64,000 bases of DNA, from the NCBI GenBank assembly GCA_948099385.1, contig CANUEZ040000024.1, positions 25,083,001 to 25,147,000 of the forward strand, written 5' to 3'. The translations under genes and the position numbers were made by a program. This document shows, in pieces, positions 1-10,513 of this stretch. The notes under the pieces were generated by a model that saw only the letters and a program-made list of their open reading frames with translations, was not told the DNA's origin and searched no databases. Numbering within the stretch: position 1 is the first letter of the stretch; each line of letters starts with the position of its first letter. The stretch is from Fasciola hepatica. Lineage: Eukaryota; Platyhelminthes; Trematoda; Plagiorchiida; Fasciolidae.

Positions 1-1171
1 AGCGTCAAAAAACAAATGCTATGATTTGATACGTGGGTGACGGAGTACAAGAAACTTAGAGGGGTTGTTACATTAATTGACGGAGTTCAATTACGATGGC
101 CGATCAATCCTCTGATCTCGAACAAACGCTGCAGTTATTAACGCTGACGGAGTCATATTCAAACAAACTGTTCAACTCATCACTTAGTTGACCTACCATA
201 CCTAGTGCTCCCCACTCAGTCGATCATGGTTGGTGCTCCAATTAATGCTAGTGCAATGCAGAATCGATTGTTGTGGCTACAGAAGAAACATGCCTTTCTT
301 TGTCTTCTTTGAGGATCATTTTTGGTTTCGTCATAAGGACCAACTAAGACGGCGAAACGAATGTCAGTGATCTATGAACAAAACAACTGTTCTGCATTTA
401 TGTCTCAAAACTGGGCACCTTCAAATTAGCCGTACACAGTATGCAGGCCGGATGTCACATGGGTTGGTTTCCCATATTCCTCAGACCACCGGTCAAATGT
501 GCCACCAGATACCATCCTACAAACGGAAGGATTTCAATCGCCTAAAGGAGTATCCAACTGCTTGCTTTGTAGAAAGAAGTGCCTGCACTCAAACTGGGAT
601 GACGCACACGGTCACCTGATCAAACGGCCAGATGTTAGGGTGTCCCAAAGACCATCCTATGATGAACGATTTGAAAACAGATGTGTTTTCGGTTTCTCAT
701 AGACAACGAATTTATTTTTTATCTGGCATCCCAAAGCTGGTTATCACGCTGGAGTAAGTCCGCCACAGACTCGTTCCTACCTTATTATGTCTTAGTGAAT
801 GATTCTCCGTTGGACCAATTAATCTTTCAGTTCAGCGGAACCTCCGGTTTATCCGACCTTAGTATGAATGAGGTATGTCCAAATTCTAAGTAGATTTCTG
901 ACTCTGACTGCAGCAGTGTTTTGTGTCTCTGTGACTGGGGCAATTATGTCATCAAAGCACGTTCAGGTTCACAAGACGCAGAAAACCGACAAGGGGTTTA
1001 AAACAGAGATGAAGTACGATTGTACCATTCGGTGATCAGCCGTGGTTTATTTGGCCCTCTGTAGTTGGAACTGAGACAGCAAAGACAAGGCTCGATCGTA
1101 AACCAACCTAGACTGGTAATGGCATGTCCGTTCGTCTCGCGAATCCGCGTGCTTTCAAGTTCTTCTTTTTC
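1..1171. other. Gene-free stretch, nothing recognised
   Basis: Short open frames (up to 81 codons) occur on the plus strand at 374-893 but overlap each other in different frames and show no recognisable motif or splice pattern. I see no RNA gene or repeat structure until the hairpin that starts at 1172. Confidence 0.5.
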
Positions 1172-1267
1172 TTATGGTAGAATTTTATCGCTCAATAACA
1201 CAGCGTAGTCGAAATCGTTAGTAGGTTGTCGACTTTTCGGTTATTGAGCAATAAAATTCTACCATAA
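1172..1267. repeat. 96-bp hairpin: 27-bp inverted repeat
   Basis: Arms 1172-1198 and 1241-1267 are reverse complements over 27 bases with a single mismatch, around a 42-base spacer. The outer ends read TTATGGTAG and CTACCATAA. This could be a miniature inverted-repeat element, or the stem of a structured transcript such as a small-RNA precursor. No transposase gene adjoins it and no clear target duplication was seen, so the class is open. Confidence 0.8.
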
Positions 1268-2605
1268 CATTCCACATGGCGCATCGATTTTTCGATACAC
1301 TCCGAACCGATCTTGGTTCTGACACATTAATCTTCTTTTCCTTGTTGCTTGAATTGATTTCCTGTTTCAGTGATTCACTTGTGCGTCGTATCTTCGGCAG
1401 TTCCCACTGATTTATGTCCTTCTTAGTTCATGTAGTTTGCGTCACAAAGCTAACAAAGGTAGAGGATCAATCGTGAGCTTGCTCTAGGTTTAGGCTCGTA
1501 TACTTCACTGAAGCACAAGCTGTCAACACGTCTTATCAAAAACAGCTTCCACAAAAATACGAGAAGAGAAATTTGAAGATAAGTGCTAATGAAACACTGA
1601 TGAGCTTCAAGCAAACACGAGTTGCATCGAAAGAATTGGAATTCTCTATCGTCGAGTAATTTTATATTCTTGCGCGCTTGAATTGCTAGTCTATTGCGTC
1701 AACGACAGTGAGGCGACCATCCTAACACACATGAGGCAGATCCCGATACAGTAAGATTAGATGGAAAAAAGATCATGTGGACGTGTGGTCCGAGTGATTT
1801 TATTCAACGTCGGAGTGTTATTCAAAATGAAAATCAAATTGAAGTGAAAAGTTTACTTCATCCGAAATTTTTTCGAAGTTTTTTTAAAAATTTGAATGAA
1901 TGTCCATCTGGTGAGGGTCCAACAAAATTCAGCAGGTAAATTTACTGGCTGTTTTTGAACGAGCTGTATACGACTGATCAAATTAGTGGGTAGACAGACC
2001 GCTTTTGGGGTTTCTCGATGTTCACATGAGAACGGCATCTTCAGTACACAGAAACATCAATGTTCTGCCGTGATGTTCTGGTCGCTGAGGCACTGACGGT
2101 GTCACCTCGACTGGTGATGAAAAGCTTGCGATCTAAACGCCAGGCTCAACGATCAGAACATCATGGCAACCAACAACCTGAGCTACAACCAACAAAAATA
2201 TTTAAAACTATTGACATCAATGTTCTATTTGGCACACTAGTTTTGGAATCTGGGTGTTGGTTAAGAGACTCCTCTTTATCCCCACATGATCAAATATTTC
2301 GCTATGAAACGCCTCACAATTCGCTTTTACTACCAATTCTAACATCGGGTTTTCGAAGAACACTAAGATAACCTCAAACTCTGCCGTTACGTATGTGTCG
2401 GGTTCAAGCTAAACAACTGTTTACGAAAATCGATAACAAACGGTTTATTTTAAGCGACAAATGTCCTCAAAGAAGGATAAGCTCATGTTGTTTACCGTGT
2501 GCTCGTAAGTGAGAGTCTTTTATATGAGAAGCTACACCAATCTTCATCATCGATTATTTCTGAAAGGTTAGTGCTTCCAGTCACCAGACTCAAAATCAAC
2601 GGTTC
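1268..2605. other. Gene-free stretch, nothing recognised
   Basis: Only short, overlapping, motif-free open frames (for example 2060-2371 on plus, 1853-2038 on minus). No RNA gene, tandem repeat or retroelement signature was recognised. Confidence 0.45.
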
Positions 2606-2853
2606 TCGGCTGGTTTAGAGTGTTTGTTTACCATCTCGGATGTCAGGGGTTCTAACCTCGTCACCGCCCGCCACTTTCGGGGCAGACAGTAATCCACCGT
2701 TGTCCGGCTGATTACCACACCTGGCCTACTGGAACCTTAGGTGGTTCTCCACTCCAAGCCTCGGGATGGGTTTGCCGGCTATCCTTACTAGTGTTATGGG
2801 TTGGGGGTTATACCCCTTCCACTGCACTCGGACCCAAGTATGTAATGAAATGA
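2606..2853 (+). mobile_element. tRNA-derived SINE, family SINE-1, copy 1
   Basis: Full-length match to the SINE at 43723-44000. Shared blocks are the head with GGTTTAGAGTGTTT, a B-box-like GGGTTCTAACC, the CAGACAGTAATCCAC block, the CTTAGGTGGTTCTCC block and a terminal ATGTAATGAAATGAT. The head resembles a tRNA gene with pol III A and B boxes. No coding capacity. Target duplications were not clear for this copy. Confidence 0.75.
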
Positions 2854-4727
2854 TCGAAGGATTTCGAATACTACACATCCGTTTCCATATCTAGCGTTTA
2901 TCGCATTTCGTATTCAGTAAAGCCCAATCCGGTTTTTGTTATACGGTTCTGGTAACTAATGAGGAACAAACAACACCAGTTATTTCAACTGGGACTATCT
3001 AGAAGATCATATGATTAGGTTTATGTTGCCTCTGCAGACTAAATATTCCAGTGTGACATAAGGAGGTACATAATTATTTTCACGTGATAATTTTAAAACA
3101 GTCACGAGAAAGTCATAACGATTACATCCATTTATCTGAAATCTGCAAGTGCCAGTGGATTCAATCCGTTACTCATCACAGTATCAACAAGATAAACCTC
3201 TCGATTTTCACCTCAGAGTAGAGAAACGCAATAGCTTACTAGGCTTTGTTATTTTCCCTCGTGAACTGTAAAGCAAAACCTCGCCGAAAAACTTCTTTCT
3301 GTTGCGACGATAGTATACTAAATATTAGTATTCATCTGTCATGGGACCATGAAGAGTACCAGAAAAAGTCATCTTCTCACTGAAAACTTGGAAAGTTAGA
3401 CCAGGTTAAATTTGTATTTGACGAATAATAATATTTCCCATGCAAAGCTTGAACAACGCGAGTGAACCATAGAGCTTTTTTGTCAGCTTTTGGTGGAAAT
3501 CAGCGTCCCTAATGTGCAAATCATTGTCACGTCCAACCTACAGACTCTTATGAGATTTACGAGTGGCTTGATGATTCCAGCGATATTCTGACGCGCTAAC
3601 TAGGGTTATTTTCTTTGTGCGCTGGTAGCCCAGAAGCACCAGACGGTAGTTCTGTGTATCCTAGTTCTGAGTCAAGCTAATTTCCATCCGCAATCTGGAA
3701 ACCAATAGACGATTTGATCGGAAAGATCCCAAATCGTCACGCAAGGGCTAAAACCAGTGGGCTGAATGTTGTGTAAAATGAAGTATCACTCTAGAAAAGT
3801 GTAGTTTATTATTAAAAAGGGTACTGAATAGAAAGCAGTTGAAATGAGCCAATTTATTATTCCCATAACGTGAACTAACTTTTTCGTTTTTCCAAATCAC
3901 CCAGTCAGAAAACTAGTGTTGTTTCTTGCATGAGTCTCAACAAACATATACAAAAGAATTTTTGCAAACAATGACTTTCTGGAGGGAAAAACAGTCCAAT
4001 ATATATATGTGGATGTTTTTAGAGCTTGAAAACCCATAGAAAACTAAACTGAAATATAGCCAACATATTTCACCAATAAATCATGTTACTCCGCAAGCGA
4101 TATTCAGGGCAAAAGATGCCCCATCCACAAACTAATACTTCTGAAGGTATTCTCGTTTGGAATCGCCAGTAATATGTTTGTTCAGCAAACTGTTCTTATT
4201 AAAATTTCACCTCCATGTTATACGAATCAATAAGGTTCTTATTCACTGAAGACTATTTGAATGAAGGCAAGCGGAGTGCTTCACGTGGCACTCCATTACC
4301 TAGAGCTCAACTACAGTGCTCCACCTTAGAGCACATCCCTAAGAACGGTCACCTCTCGGTGAGAAAAAGTGGTCCTGGTCCCTACTGATCTTACCAAATG
4401 ATGCGCTTGGGTATGGTACTGAACAGGCTGTAGGCAACCATATTTTAGTGTGGGAACCCGTTGAAACTCTTGCTGGGCTTTGCGCTCATAAAGGTTTTCG
4501 TGTATTTGTAGCTTCAGATCGAACACTACCATTTCCCCCGAAAGATCAATGGTCCTTGTTAACAACACTTCAGATAGTTCACGGAAGGTCATTGGAATCA
4601 TTTGGCAAACAGTGTCAGTTGATGTACGGGAATTCTGCATACACTGTGCTTTGCTGTACCCGCTCAGTTGTTAGTGTCAGCCGTTAAAAAGTGCGGCGGT
4701 GGCTATTGAAAAAAGTACTTTTAGCGT
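2854..4727. other. Gene-free stretch with one small palindrome
   Basis: No recognisable gene. A 7-bp palindrome (GGAGTGC at 4273-4279, GCACTCC at 4288-4294) encloses CACGTG. Overlapping open frames on both strands at 4326-4687 have no motif I recognise; being just upstream of the pogo-like relic they could be decayed transposon DNA, but that is not supported by sequence. Confidence 0.4.
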
Positions 4728-5390
4728 TTGATCTCATGGCAAGTGATCTCGTTGGGTTCACTAAATATAATGACCGTAACTTCCACACCTCGGCAAAGGA
4801 ACTCGCAAGTACCCATAAATGGCAATGGAACAGTTAACCAAAAGACGTTCTTCAGCTTTGATGATAAAGCAAAGGTTAGTAACTTGCACAAGAATGCAGT
4901 TTATTTAAAGAGGATTGCATCCCAGTTTGGTGCAAGGAGAACGCAAGTCCGCCTGGTTGCGAGAAATGAGGCTAGTATCAAAACTAGCTGGGATCAAGGA
5001 ACTTCATAACAGCGAAAAATCTTGTATTCACGTATCGGCTGCTTCCTTGTTGTCAACAGCACGGCTTACTGATGGTTTCTAACGTTTCGTCAGAGTGATC
5101 TGCAATTACAGGAATGTTGCTACAACAGAAGGCAATGCAGGTGGCTTGTAATACGGAGCATAGTGATTCTCGTGCAAGCAATGACCGGTGGTACAATTTC
5201 AACGATACCATGATGTTAACTTGAGGCTATTGAGCGACAAAGCCACGGAGAGCTGGAGAGCTTTCCTGTGTTGCCCAAAAACTGTGATTCAAAGAACATT
5301 TTTAACTGTGATGAAAAAGGTCTTGAACTCAGAGGCGCTCCTACATGCAAGCTGGTTGTGAAAGGTGGTCCACGAAACTGTTTATGATTT
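4728..5390 (+). pseudogene. pogo/Tigger-like DNA transposase relic
   Basis: The N-terminal part (about 4850-5006) reads as a CENP-B/pogo helix-turn-helix with FSFDDKAKV, then IASQFGARRTQV and a NEASIKTSW-like end. After several stops, pieces near 5130-5220 (LQQKAMQVA, SNDRWYNF) match the second DNA-binding helix region. At about 5241-5380 a different frame gives NIFNCDEKGLELRGAPT, the first catalytic-aspartate motif (NxDExG) of pogo-type DDE transposases, then LVVKGGPRNC. At least two frameshifts and several stops separate these pieces, so this is a dead fragment. Terminal inverted repeats were not identified. Family assignment rests on motif order, from memory of the family. Confidence 0.7.
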
Positions 5391-6224
5391 CTCTATCAGA
5401 TGAAAACACCACGTGTTTATAAGATGCAGAGACATTAGTCTCAGAAAGTGACGACAAAAGAAGAGGGGACTGGGTACGAAAAGGTTCCTTTGAGTGGTGA
5501 AATTCGAAGTGTGCGACTATTGTGAAAATTTGCACTAGAATCGTGCGTGAAATTTATATTTGAAGTAGAAAAAAAGCCAGCCGTATACCGGAGACATCGA
5601 AGCAGGCAGAACTTAACAATGGATTACCAGCTGACAAACTAAACCGCTACTGAAATTTTGTTTCATGTTTATTTCAAACGCGATAAGCACCCATTTGAAC
5701 ATTTCGAAAGCATGGTGATTGTTGATAACTTGTCTTGGTGCTTAAGCAATTTTTGTACTATTTTCTGAAGGCCCCTTCCACGAGCAAACAAATTTGGTCG
5801 GTCCCGACCATGTTCGCTCAAGGGTGGAGCACTGCACGCACGAACTTCCGTTCGGATTTTCAGTCTAACTGGTCATTCTCAAGCCAAAGGAGTGATGTAT
5901 GTTCTATAGTTTCAATCTAGAGAACAGCGAAATACACCACGATATGCAATATCTCCTGGCCGATGGAATTTAGCCGGTTTATGCACATCCAAGTAGTACT
6001 TGTTGAGTCTATTCTCTGAACGTGATTGATCTGGCCCAATTCAGAATTCCTGTCGTTTGGCTCACGAATGACCAGTAAGACTGAAATTTCAAACTTCATA
6101 CTTGAAGACCGTGCATACAAACTTTACTACTGAATATTTCAAGAGGCAGTGTCACATGAAACGCGTCACTTTGGTCTACTCGTATAGTTCATAACTTTTT
6201 CCAGGCAATTTCGTCTCGCCGTGA
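5391..6224. other. Gene-free stretch, possibly transposase 3' remains
   Basis: Stops in all frames. If the pogo-like element continued, its remaining catalytic domain would fall here, but I could not identify it with confidence. No other feature seen. Confidence 0.4.
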
Positions 6225-6315
6225 TATAAGAATCACAGGGACGAATCACCGTGTGATTCTAAAAATGGACTCCCCGTCCATGCACGCCCCATTCGATTCA
6301 AATGAGATTACAGCT
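6225..6315 (+). repeat. Dispersed repeat segment next to the ribozyme
   Basis: This stretch matches the reverse complement of 20389-20466 at roughly 85 percent by eye, including a block that reads ATTTTTAGAATCACAC in the reverse orientation. It contains a perfect 9-bp inverted repeat (AGAATCACA at 6229-6237, TGTGATTCT at 6252-6260). It lies 50-140 bases upstream of the hammerhead on the same strand, so it is probably part of the same repeated element. Confidence 0.65.
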
Positions 6316-6366
6316 GTTAACCAACTGTGGAGTGCTCAAGTATAAGGATGATTAGGCGGAAGAGTA

Positions 6367-6423
6367 CCGGGTAAGCATACCTGATGAGCGGCAATAACCG
6401 CGAAACCGGTTGTGTGCTTCCGG
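6367..6423 (+). ncRNA. Type I hammerhead self-cleaving ribozyme
   Basis: All invariant core positions are present in order. CTGATGA is at 6381-6387. Stem II is GCGG (6388-6391) with CCGC (6398-6401) and a CAATAA loop. GAA is at 6402-6404. ACCGGT (6405-6410) forms stem III, with U at 6411 as the cleavage-site nucleotide (GUU). Stem I pairs AAGCATAC (6373-6380) with GTGTGCTT (6412-6419), eight pairs including one G-U, then after a two-base bulge CCGG (6367-6370) with CCGG (6420-6423). Stem III is palindromic and too short to close stably on its own, as in the minimal type I hammerheads of Penelope-like elements and some SINE-like repeats, where two copies can act as a dimer. Predicted cleavage follows 6411. 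Activity is inferred, not shown. Confidence 0.87.
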
Positions 6424-6463
6424 GAAAATTATGTCCTGTCATCCAGATACAATGCCATACTAC

Positions 6464-6998
6464 TTATATCAAGCGTTGCTCTTCGTTTTCAGGAAATCTA
6501 CAACCATTTAGCACATAAACAGACACAATGCACAGGTATCGATGCTTCTGTCTGTTGCTATCCACTCGCACAGGACCATCCAAACGAGCTGCATGCAAGC
6601 TCATGCTGACTGGGATCCATTCTAGTAGTGCGCTGTTGACTCTTATGCTCAACCTGGTATCGACGCCAACCTTGCCGTGGTCACTAGACAGCGAATTATC
6701 CGACACGGAAATAGTGAGGCGGGAAACCGAGGATGTGTCTGGGGTGCAGAAACTGACCACAGAAGAGGGCTCTTTTGTGCATGTTTCGGAGAAAGCACAA
6801 GTCCACTTTGAAAGTTTCAAAAGTCCTAGTTAGGACACCCTGCTTCCCTATCTGATAGGGTTTGTTACTCCTAACGGCCGACAAGTAAAGCGAACACTCA
6901 GAATTGCGAAGTGCGTTCAATCTACGTCGTAATTCGGAGCTAATGTTATCATCAGATGTGTCTCGTGAGCCGCAATAAACCATTGCATCGTGCATCAA
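6464..6998 (-). pseudogene. RTE-type LINE endonuclease fragment (RTE-2 family)
   Basis: Reading down the minus strand, one frame (from about 6950) gives IGKQGVLTRTFETFKVDLCF, like the N-terminal part of RTE apurinic endonucleases. After a frameshift another gives NSALLEWIPVSMSLHAARL and HRYLCIVSVY, the same blocks found in the RTE-1 endonuclease at 12469-13155 (ALLDWIPVNGRLCALRL). The sequence is divergent from RTE-1 and closer to the RTE-2 pieces at 35690-43722. No reverse transcriptase follows: the element is truncated and frameshifted. It begins 41 bases from the hammerhead but on the opposite strand. Confidence 0.7.
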
Positions 6999-8001
6999 TC
7001 ATAAATCGCAGTGAAAGAAACTGGTAGGACGTTTACAGGAAGCTTGCTGGAGGTTTTTGGACAAGTCATACTTAGCGGCTGCCCATCCTGAACAACAGGC
7101 TTTTCCTCGGGAACCCTGACCGAAGCCTTTGACCAAACAGTCTGACCCACAGGGCAATAAGATGTTAACACTGCATAAGAATGTGGCCAACGCTCCCGTA
7201 GAGTAACTTCTTCCGGTCTGCTAAGCAAGACACTATTGTTGCTCCTCCTCGTTGTCTTCTGTGGTGCTTTGATAATCCACCCGCTTTTCGTGGTCACTCA
7301 GCTCCATGCACTCAGTGGAGCAAGTGAAATGTGGACGGCGCAGCATCCTTTGGGCTAAGGGCTGGCAAACTCTAGTGGGCGATGGCTGCCGAATAAGGTG
7401 CCATCTGTGTTCTCACTGTCAATAGAAACCCCATCTACTTCACTCTTACGTCCACCTCCAAGTTTATTCGCTCGAGGAGCGTGGTGGTTCTAACCAAATT
7501 ATGATCACCAAATGTTTTGGAGACACTAATTATCCACCTTTGAAGCAAAATTGCACCTTTGGGCTAAGGAATTCATGCTACTTGTATCACGAGCAAAGTG
7601 TTCGTCAAATTTCACGTAACTTAAATCGGTAAGTTTTTGGTTGTTCTTAGAAAATAGTGTGGTGGAATGTGGAGCAAATGCGCTGTTTGTCTTCGGAGTG
7701 CGGCTCAGTGCACTGTATTCTGCTATAATGGCGGCAGCCAGTCGTGCTTAATCCCCGATCAACCACTATGACCCTACTGATTGGCGTCTTGGTTTTGTCA
7801 AATGTGCTGACAGAAGAGCTGAAAGCCAGTGGCATCATAAACGCATGCAGTAATTTTGAATAGTAGATAAGTTCTACTCATTATTGCGTTTCAGGTACAC
7901 GGCTCTATTCAAGACCGTTATATTTTGCCTTTTCTTGACTAAGTCTTTCAGTTTCGCATATCTTTTTTCATTACGTCAAAGTAACCCATGAGAACCTCCG
8001 C
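6999..8001. other. No supported gene; possibly 5' end of the RTE-2 fragment
   Basis: Open frames of 63-100 codons on minus (6999-7297, 7647-7838) have no recognisable domain. Being immediately upstream, in its own direction, of the RTE-2 endonuclease fragment, 6999-7300 may be its 5' region. Nothing else was seen. Confidence 0.35.
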
Positions 8002-8467
8002 ATGTTTCGGGAAATCCAGACGCTTGCAAGACCTCACTTTGAAGACGTTTTAAAACAGTTCGATGTGCAGGCAATAATCAATTTATCAAGCAACCTTCGC
8101 TTGGTAGAGGATGAAACCCCAACTGACTCAATCATCGAACGCTATCGTGAACATAAAACTGTACCGACAGGCTCGTATGAATCACCCCTTTACCTGCTGG
8201 TCTACCAAGTACCTCTGAGAGCGTCTCATAGGCCACTTTCGGAAGCGAGCCTTGATACGCTGTACAGCGTGTTCTTCGGAAGTCGATACACTCCTAGAGG
8301 TTAGAATTTCTAACACTGCTACTGAAAGCAGTAGCACCAGCAAATTTGACATTTACAAAACTCGACAAGAAAAGCCAGAGTTAAAACAGTACGATTTATT
8401 TCTGGGACGATTTCACCGCATGGCCACGCGGTTCATACAGCGGAACAATAGCGCTTATATTGGTTAG
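8002..8467 (+). other. Unrecognised open frames in tandem
   Basis: An open frame of 100 codons (8002-8304) is followed by an overlapping one in another frame (8252-8467) with a charged segment (KTRQEKPELKQYD). The sequence looks more protein-like than its surroundings but matches no domain I recognise and has no splice pattern I could join. It could be an orphan exon or a transposon relic. I assign no function. Confidence 0.2.
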
Positions 8468-8589
8468 TGCAAAACAAGGAAGCTGGAAAATCCTAAGAAA
8501 CAATTACAAGGGTCAGGTCACGTTACTACGGTGGAGACAAGTAAGCAAACAGCTCTTTGTACCAGCACAATACAGCCTTCCATCGATGT

Positions 8590-9039
8590 GCGGCAATGGT
8601 TTTAGTAAATTCCTATAGTCTGGCATTTTTCGCCGCAGTATTTCGATCAACTGGATGTTGTCTCATCAGATGACGAGCGACGACAAACGATGGGATTGTA
8701 TGGTTATCAACATTGTCATCCTGCGCTTGATCTGACCCTGATTACGTTACTAAGCACTGGACCCGAATAAGGATGTTCACTCATTCCGTTACGGAACTGT
8801 CGTTCTGTTAGACCCACGTAGGTTGCTCCGCGCATTTATTGAAATTTGTAAATCGAATCGGATTTGGTGTACAGAGGTTGATGATATTTCACTGAGGGTG
8901 TGGATATCCCAGTGGTTCGATGAACAATGCAGTTAGCTGCATAATATCTCCGATCAACCGCTGATCCATGTGGTCGTTTAAGCAAGCAATTAACATCATC
9001 ATATCTGAATAGAAGACAAAGTGTGACTAGTATTTTCAC
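8590..9039 (-). pseudogene. Penelope-like element C-terminus with GIY-YIG domain
   Basis: The minus strand reads LLKRPHGSAVDRRYYAANCI, then VKYHQPLYTKSDSIYKFQ, a stop, then ATYVGLTERQFRNGMSEH, the start of a GIY-YIG endonuclease (here Y-V...G), and further on SSAITRHLM-like sequence ending near 8590. Penelope-like elements encode a reverse transcriptase followed by such a nuclease. Residues up to KFQ are nearly identical to the copy at 14736-14970 on the plus strand. Only the C-terminal third is present, with at least one in-frame stop, so it is a truncated copy. Confidence 0.78.
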
Positions 9040-9469
9040 TGTCGATGCAGCTATCCGTCCGATAGCAGGAATAAGAGGCGCATAGTGAAATGCCAGGTTG
9101 ATGATTCCAAAGAAAACCTAACAACACTGCAGTCAACGTGCATGGAAATATCAATAATTGATGTCGAACTAAGTCTTCTTGTTCGGATTAAATTTACCAA
9201 CATTTGTAATGACAGCGTCCGCAAAGCTAAACTTGGTGCACTTAAGAAGCTCCAGAAATCGATCACACACTAGACAGCCGAACCAAAACAACCAGAAAAT
9301 TTTCTGAAGGATTTGCCTTTAGTTGCACTGAATGAACTAAAATGACATGCTCTTTCCTGTGTTCTACGGAACCGTATATCACCGAGGCTCGTAGAAAGCA
9401 TGGAGACGCGAGTGTACGTTGGAATATTTATTGGGATAACTCAAAATGATAAAACCAACTTCCAAAGAC
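9040..9469. other. Unassigned spacer between Penelope and RTE-1
   Basis: An open frame on plus at 9085-9273 shows no domain. The stretch lies between the Penelope fragment and the 3' end of RTE-1 copy A. Nothing further can be said. Confidence 0.4.
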
Positions 9470-9594
9470 CCAGATACTTCATCACCACCATACAGCGTTG
9501 AACAGTAGGGCAAGCCCCACTGACCACTGCCTTTCTCACCATGTTGCACACAGAAGTAGAAAGTATGAATATACAAGATGGACAGGGAGTGGAC

Positions 9595-10216
9595 CTACAC
9601 AGGTGCAGAAAGGAAAGAATGCCCTAGTAACCAACACACGGAATACAGTCTAACTGTACAAACGCACATCGACCAGTCATTCTGAATCGATAGAAAGTGA
9701 CAACACGATCGCCACTGTTCATGGTTCGCTGCCATATCCTTCAATGTCTCCGGCCAACTGGTTGATGGATCTTTTGGACCCCAACCACGAAGACAAGAAG
9801 CACCTACTTTTCCTAAGTCTGCTGTACATTTTCTCATTCCTCGCTGCTGCGTCATCTGTTGGCCTCCATGTGGCTTTTGCCACTCCCTAAGAGGAACGAA
9901 GAATATGGCACGGCACGGTAGACATGTGTGTGTGTGCCATACGTAACGTGTGCCCCACCAACGAAGTCAACTAAGCGGGATACGCTGTGATAGAAAACTC
10001 CCTGAACAGATGCCCAATACTCGATTTCTGACCTCAGAATTGCTCACTCTTAGTGTTACTACGCAAACATCGGTGGTTGGAAACCCCAAGAAGACTGGTA
10101 TCTTCCGCATGCAAACCCCAAGTCTCGCTATTAAGGAACAAAACTGAAAGTACCGTGGCACAGTGCACACGACCTTTCAACTTCAGTGAAGTATCAGATC
10201 GGCGCCACAAGTGCTT
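9595..10216 (-). pseudogene. RTE-1 copy A: C-terminal region beyond the MITE
   Basis: On the far side of the MITE the minus strand resumes with WRRSDTSLKLKGRVHCA, then NHRCLRS and EVRNRVLGICS, and ends with RGMRKCTADLGKVGASCL and WPETLKDMAANHEQWRSCC. These are the C-terminal blocks of RTE reverse transcriptases. Frames change at least twice. The reading frame lost here is the one interrupted by the MITE, since the uninterrupted relative at 40156-40623 reads straight through the same point. Confidence 0.8.
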
Positions 10217-10513
10217 GTTAGGATGGTAAAACAAAAAATACTTTTTAGGCAAGCCAATAATTCAACTCGAGGGTATCAGGCCGGATCGAATAATCAATGG
10301 TCAATAAACTATCGGACGACTCATGACGTAACCCGTTTTGCAAATCGAGCATTCATCTACAGTCCGACGCAAAATGGGTCAGCGGATCAATAGTCAATCC
10401 GGCAAAATATTTCTATCAACCTGATCAGCCCAACAGGGCTTGAATCTAGCAGGACGCCCAAGTTGAATCATGACTTGCCCAAAAAGAAGTTTTTTTCTTT
10501 TAAACATCCTAAC
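10217..10513. mobile_element. 297-bp MITE with GTTAGGATG inverted ends, in RTE-1 copy A
   Basis: Starts GTTAGGATGG and ends CATCCTAAC. The first and last 55 or so bases are imperfect inverted repeats, sharing CTTTTTAGGCAAGYC and ATTCAACT blocks. It is flanked by AGTGCTT on both sides (10210-10216 and 10514-10520), a 7-bp target duplication. Relatives without the insertion (40360-40375, and 22768-22782 with one base difference) read straight through AAGTGCTTCAG, which proves the boundaries. No open frame of note. TIR and duplication length do not let me name the superfamily. Confidence 0.88.

Noticed and set aside
1594..1640. Possible second hammerhead core: CTGATGAG followed by CGAAA
   Set aside because: The intervening bases do not form stem II, and no stem I partner is present.
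9600..10250. Several overlapping plus-strand frames identical to ones at 49 kb
   Set aside because: Shadows of the RTE-1 C-terminal region on the opposite strand.
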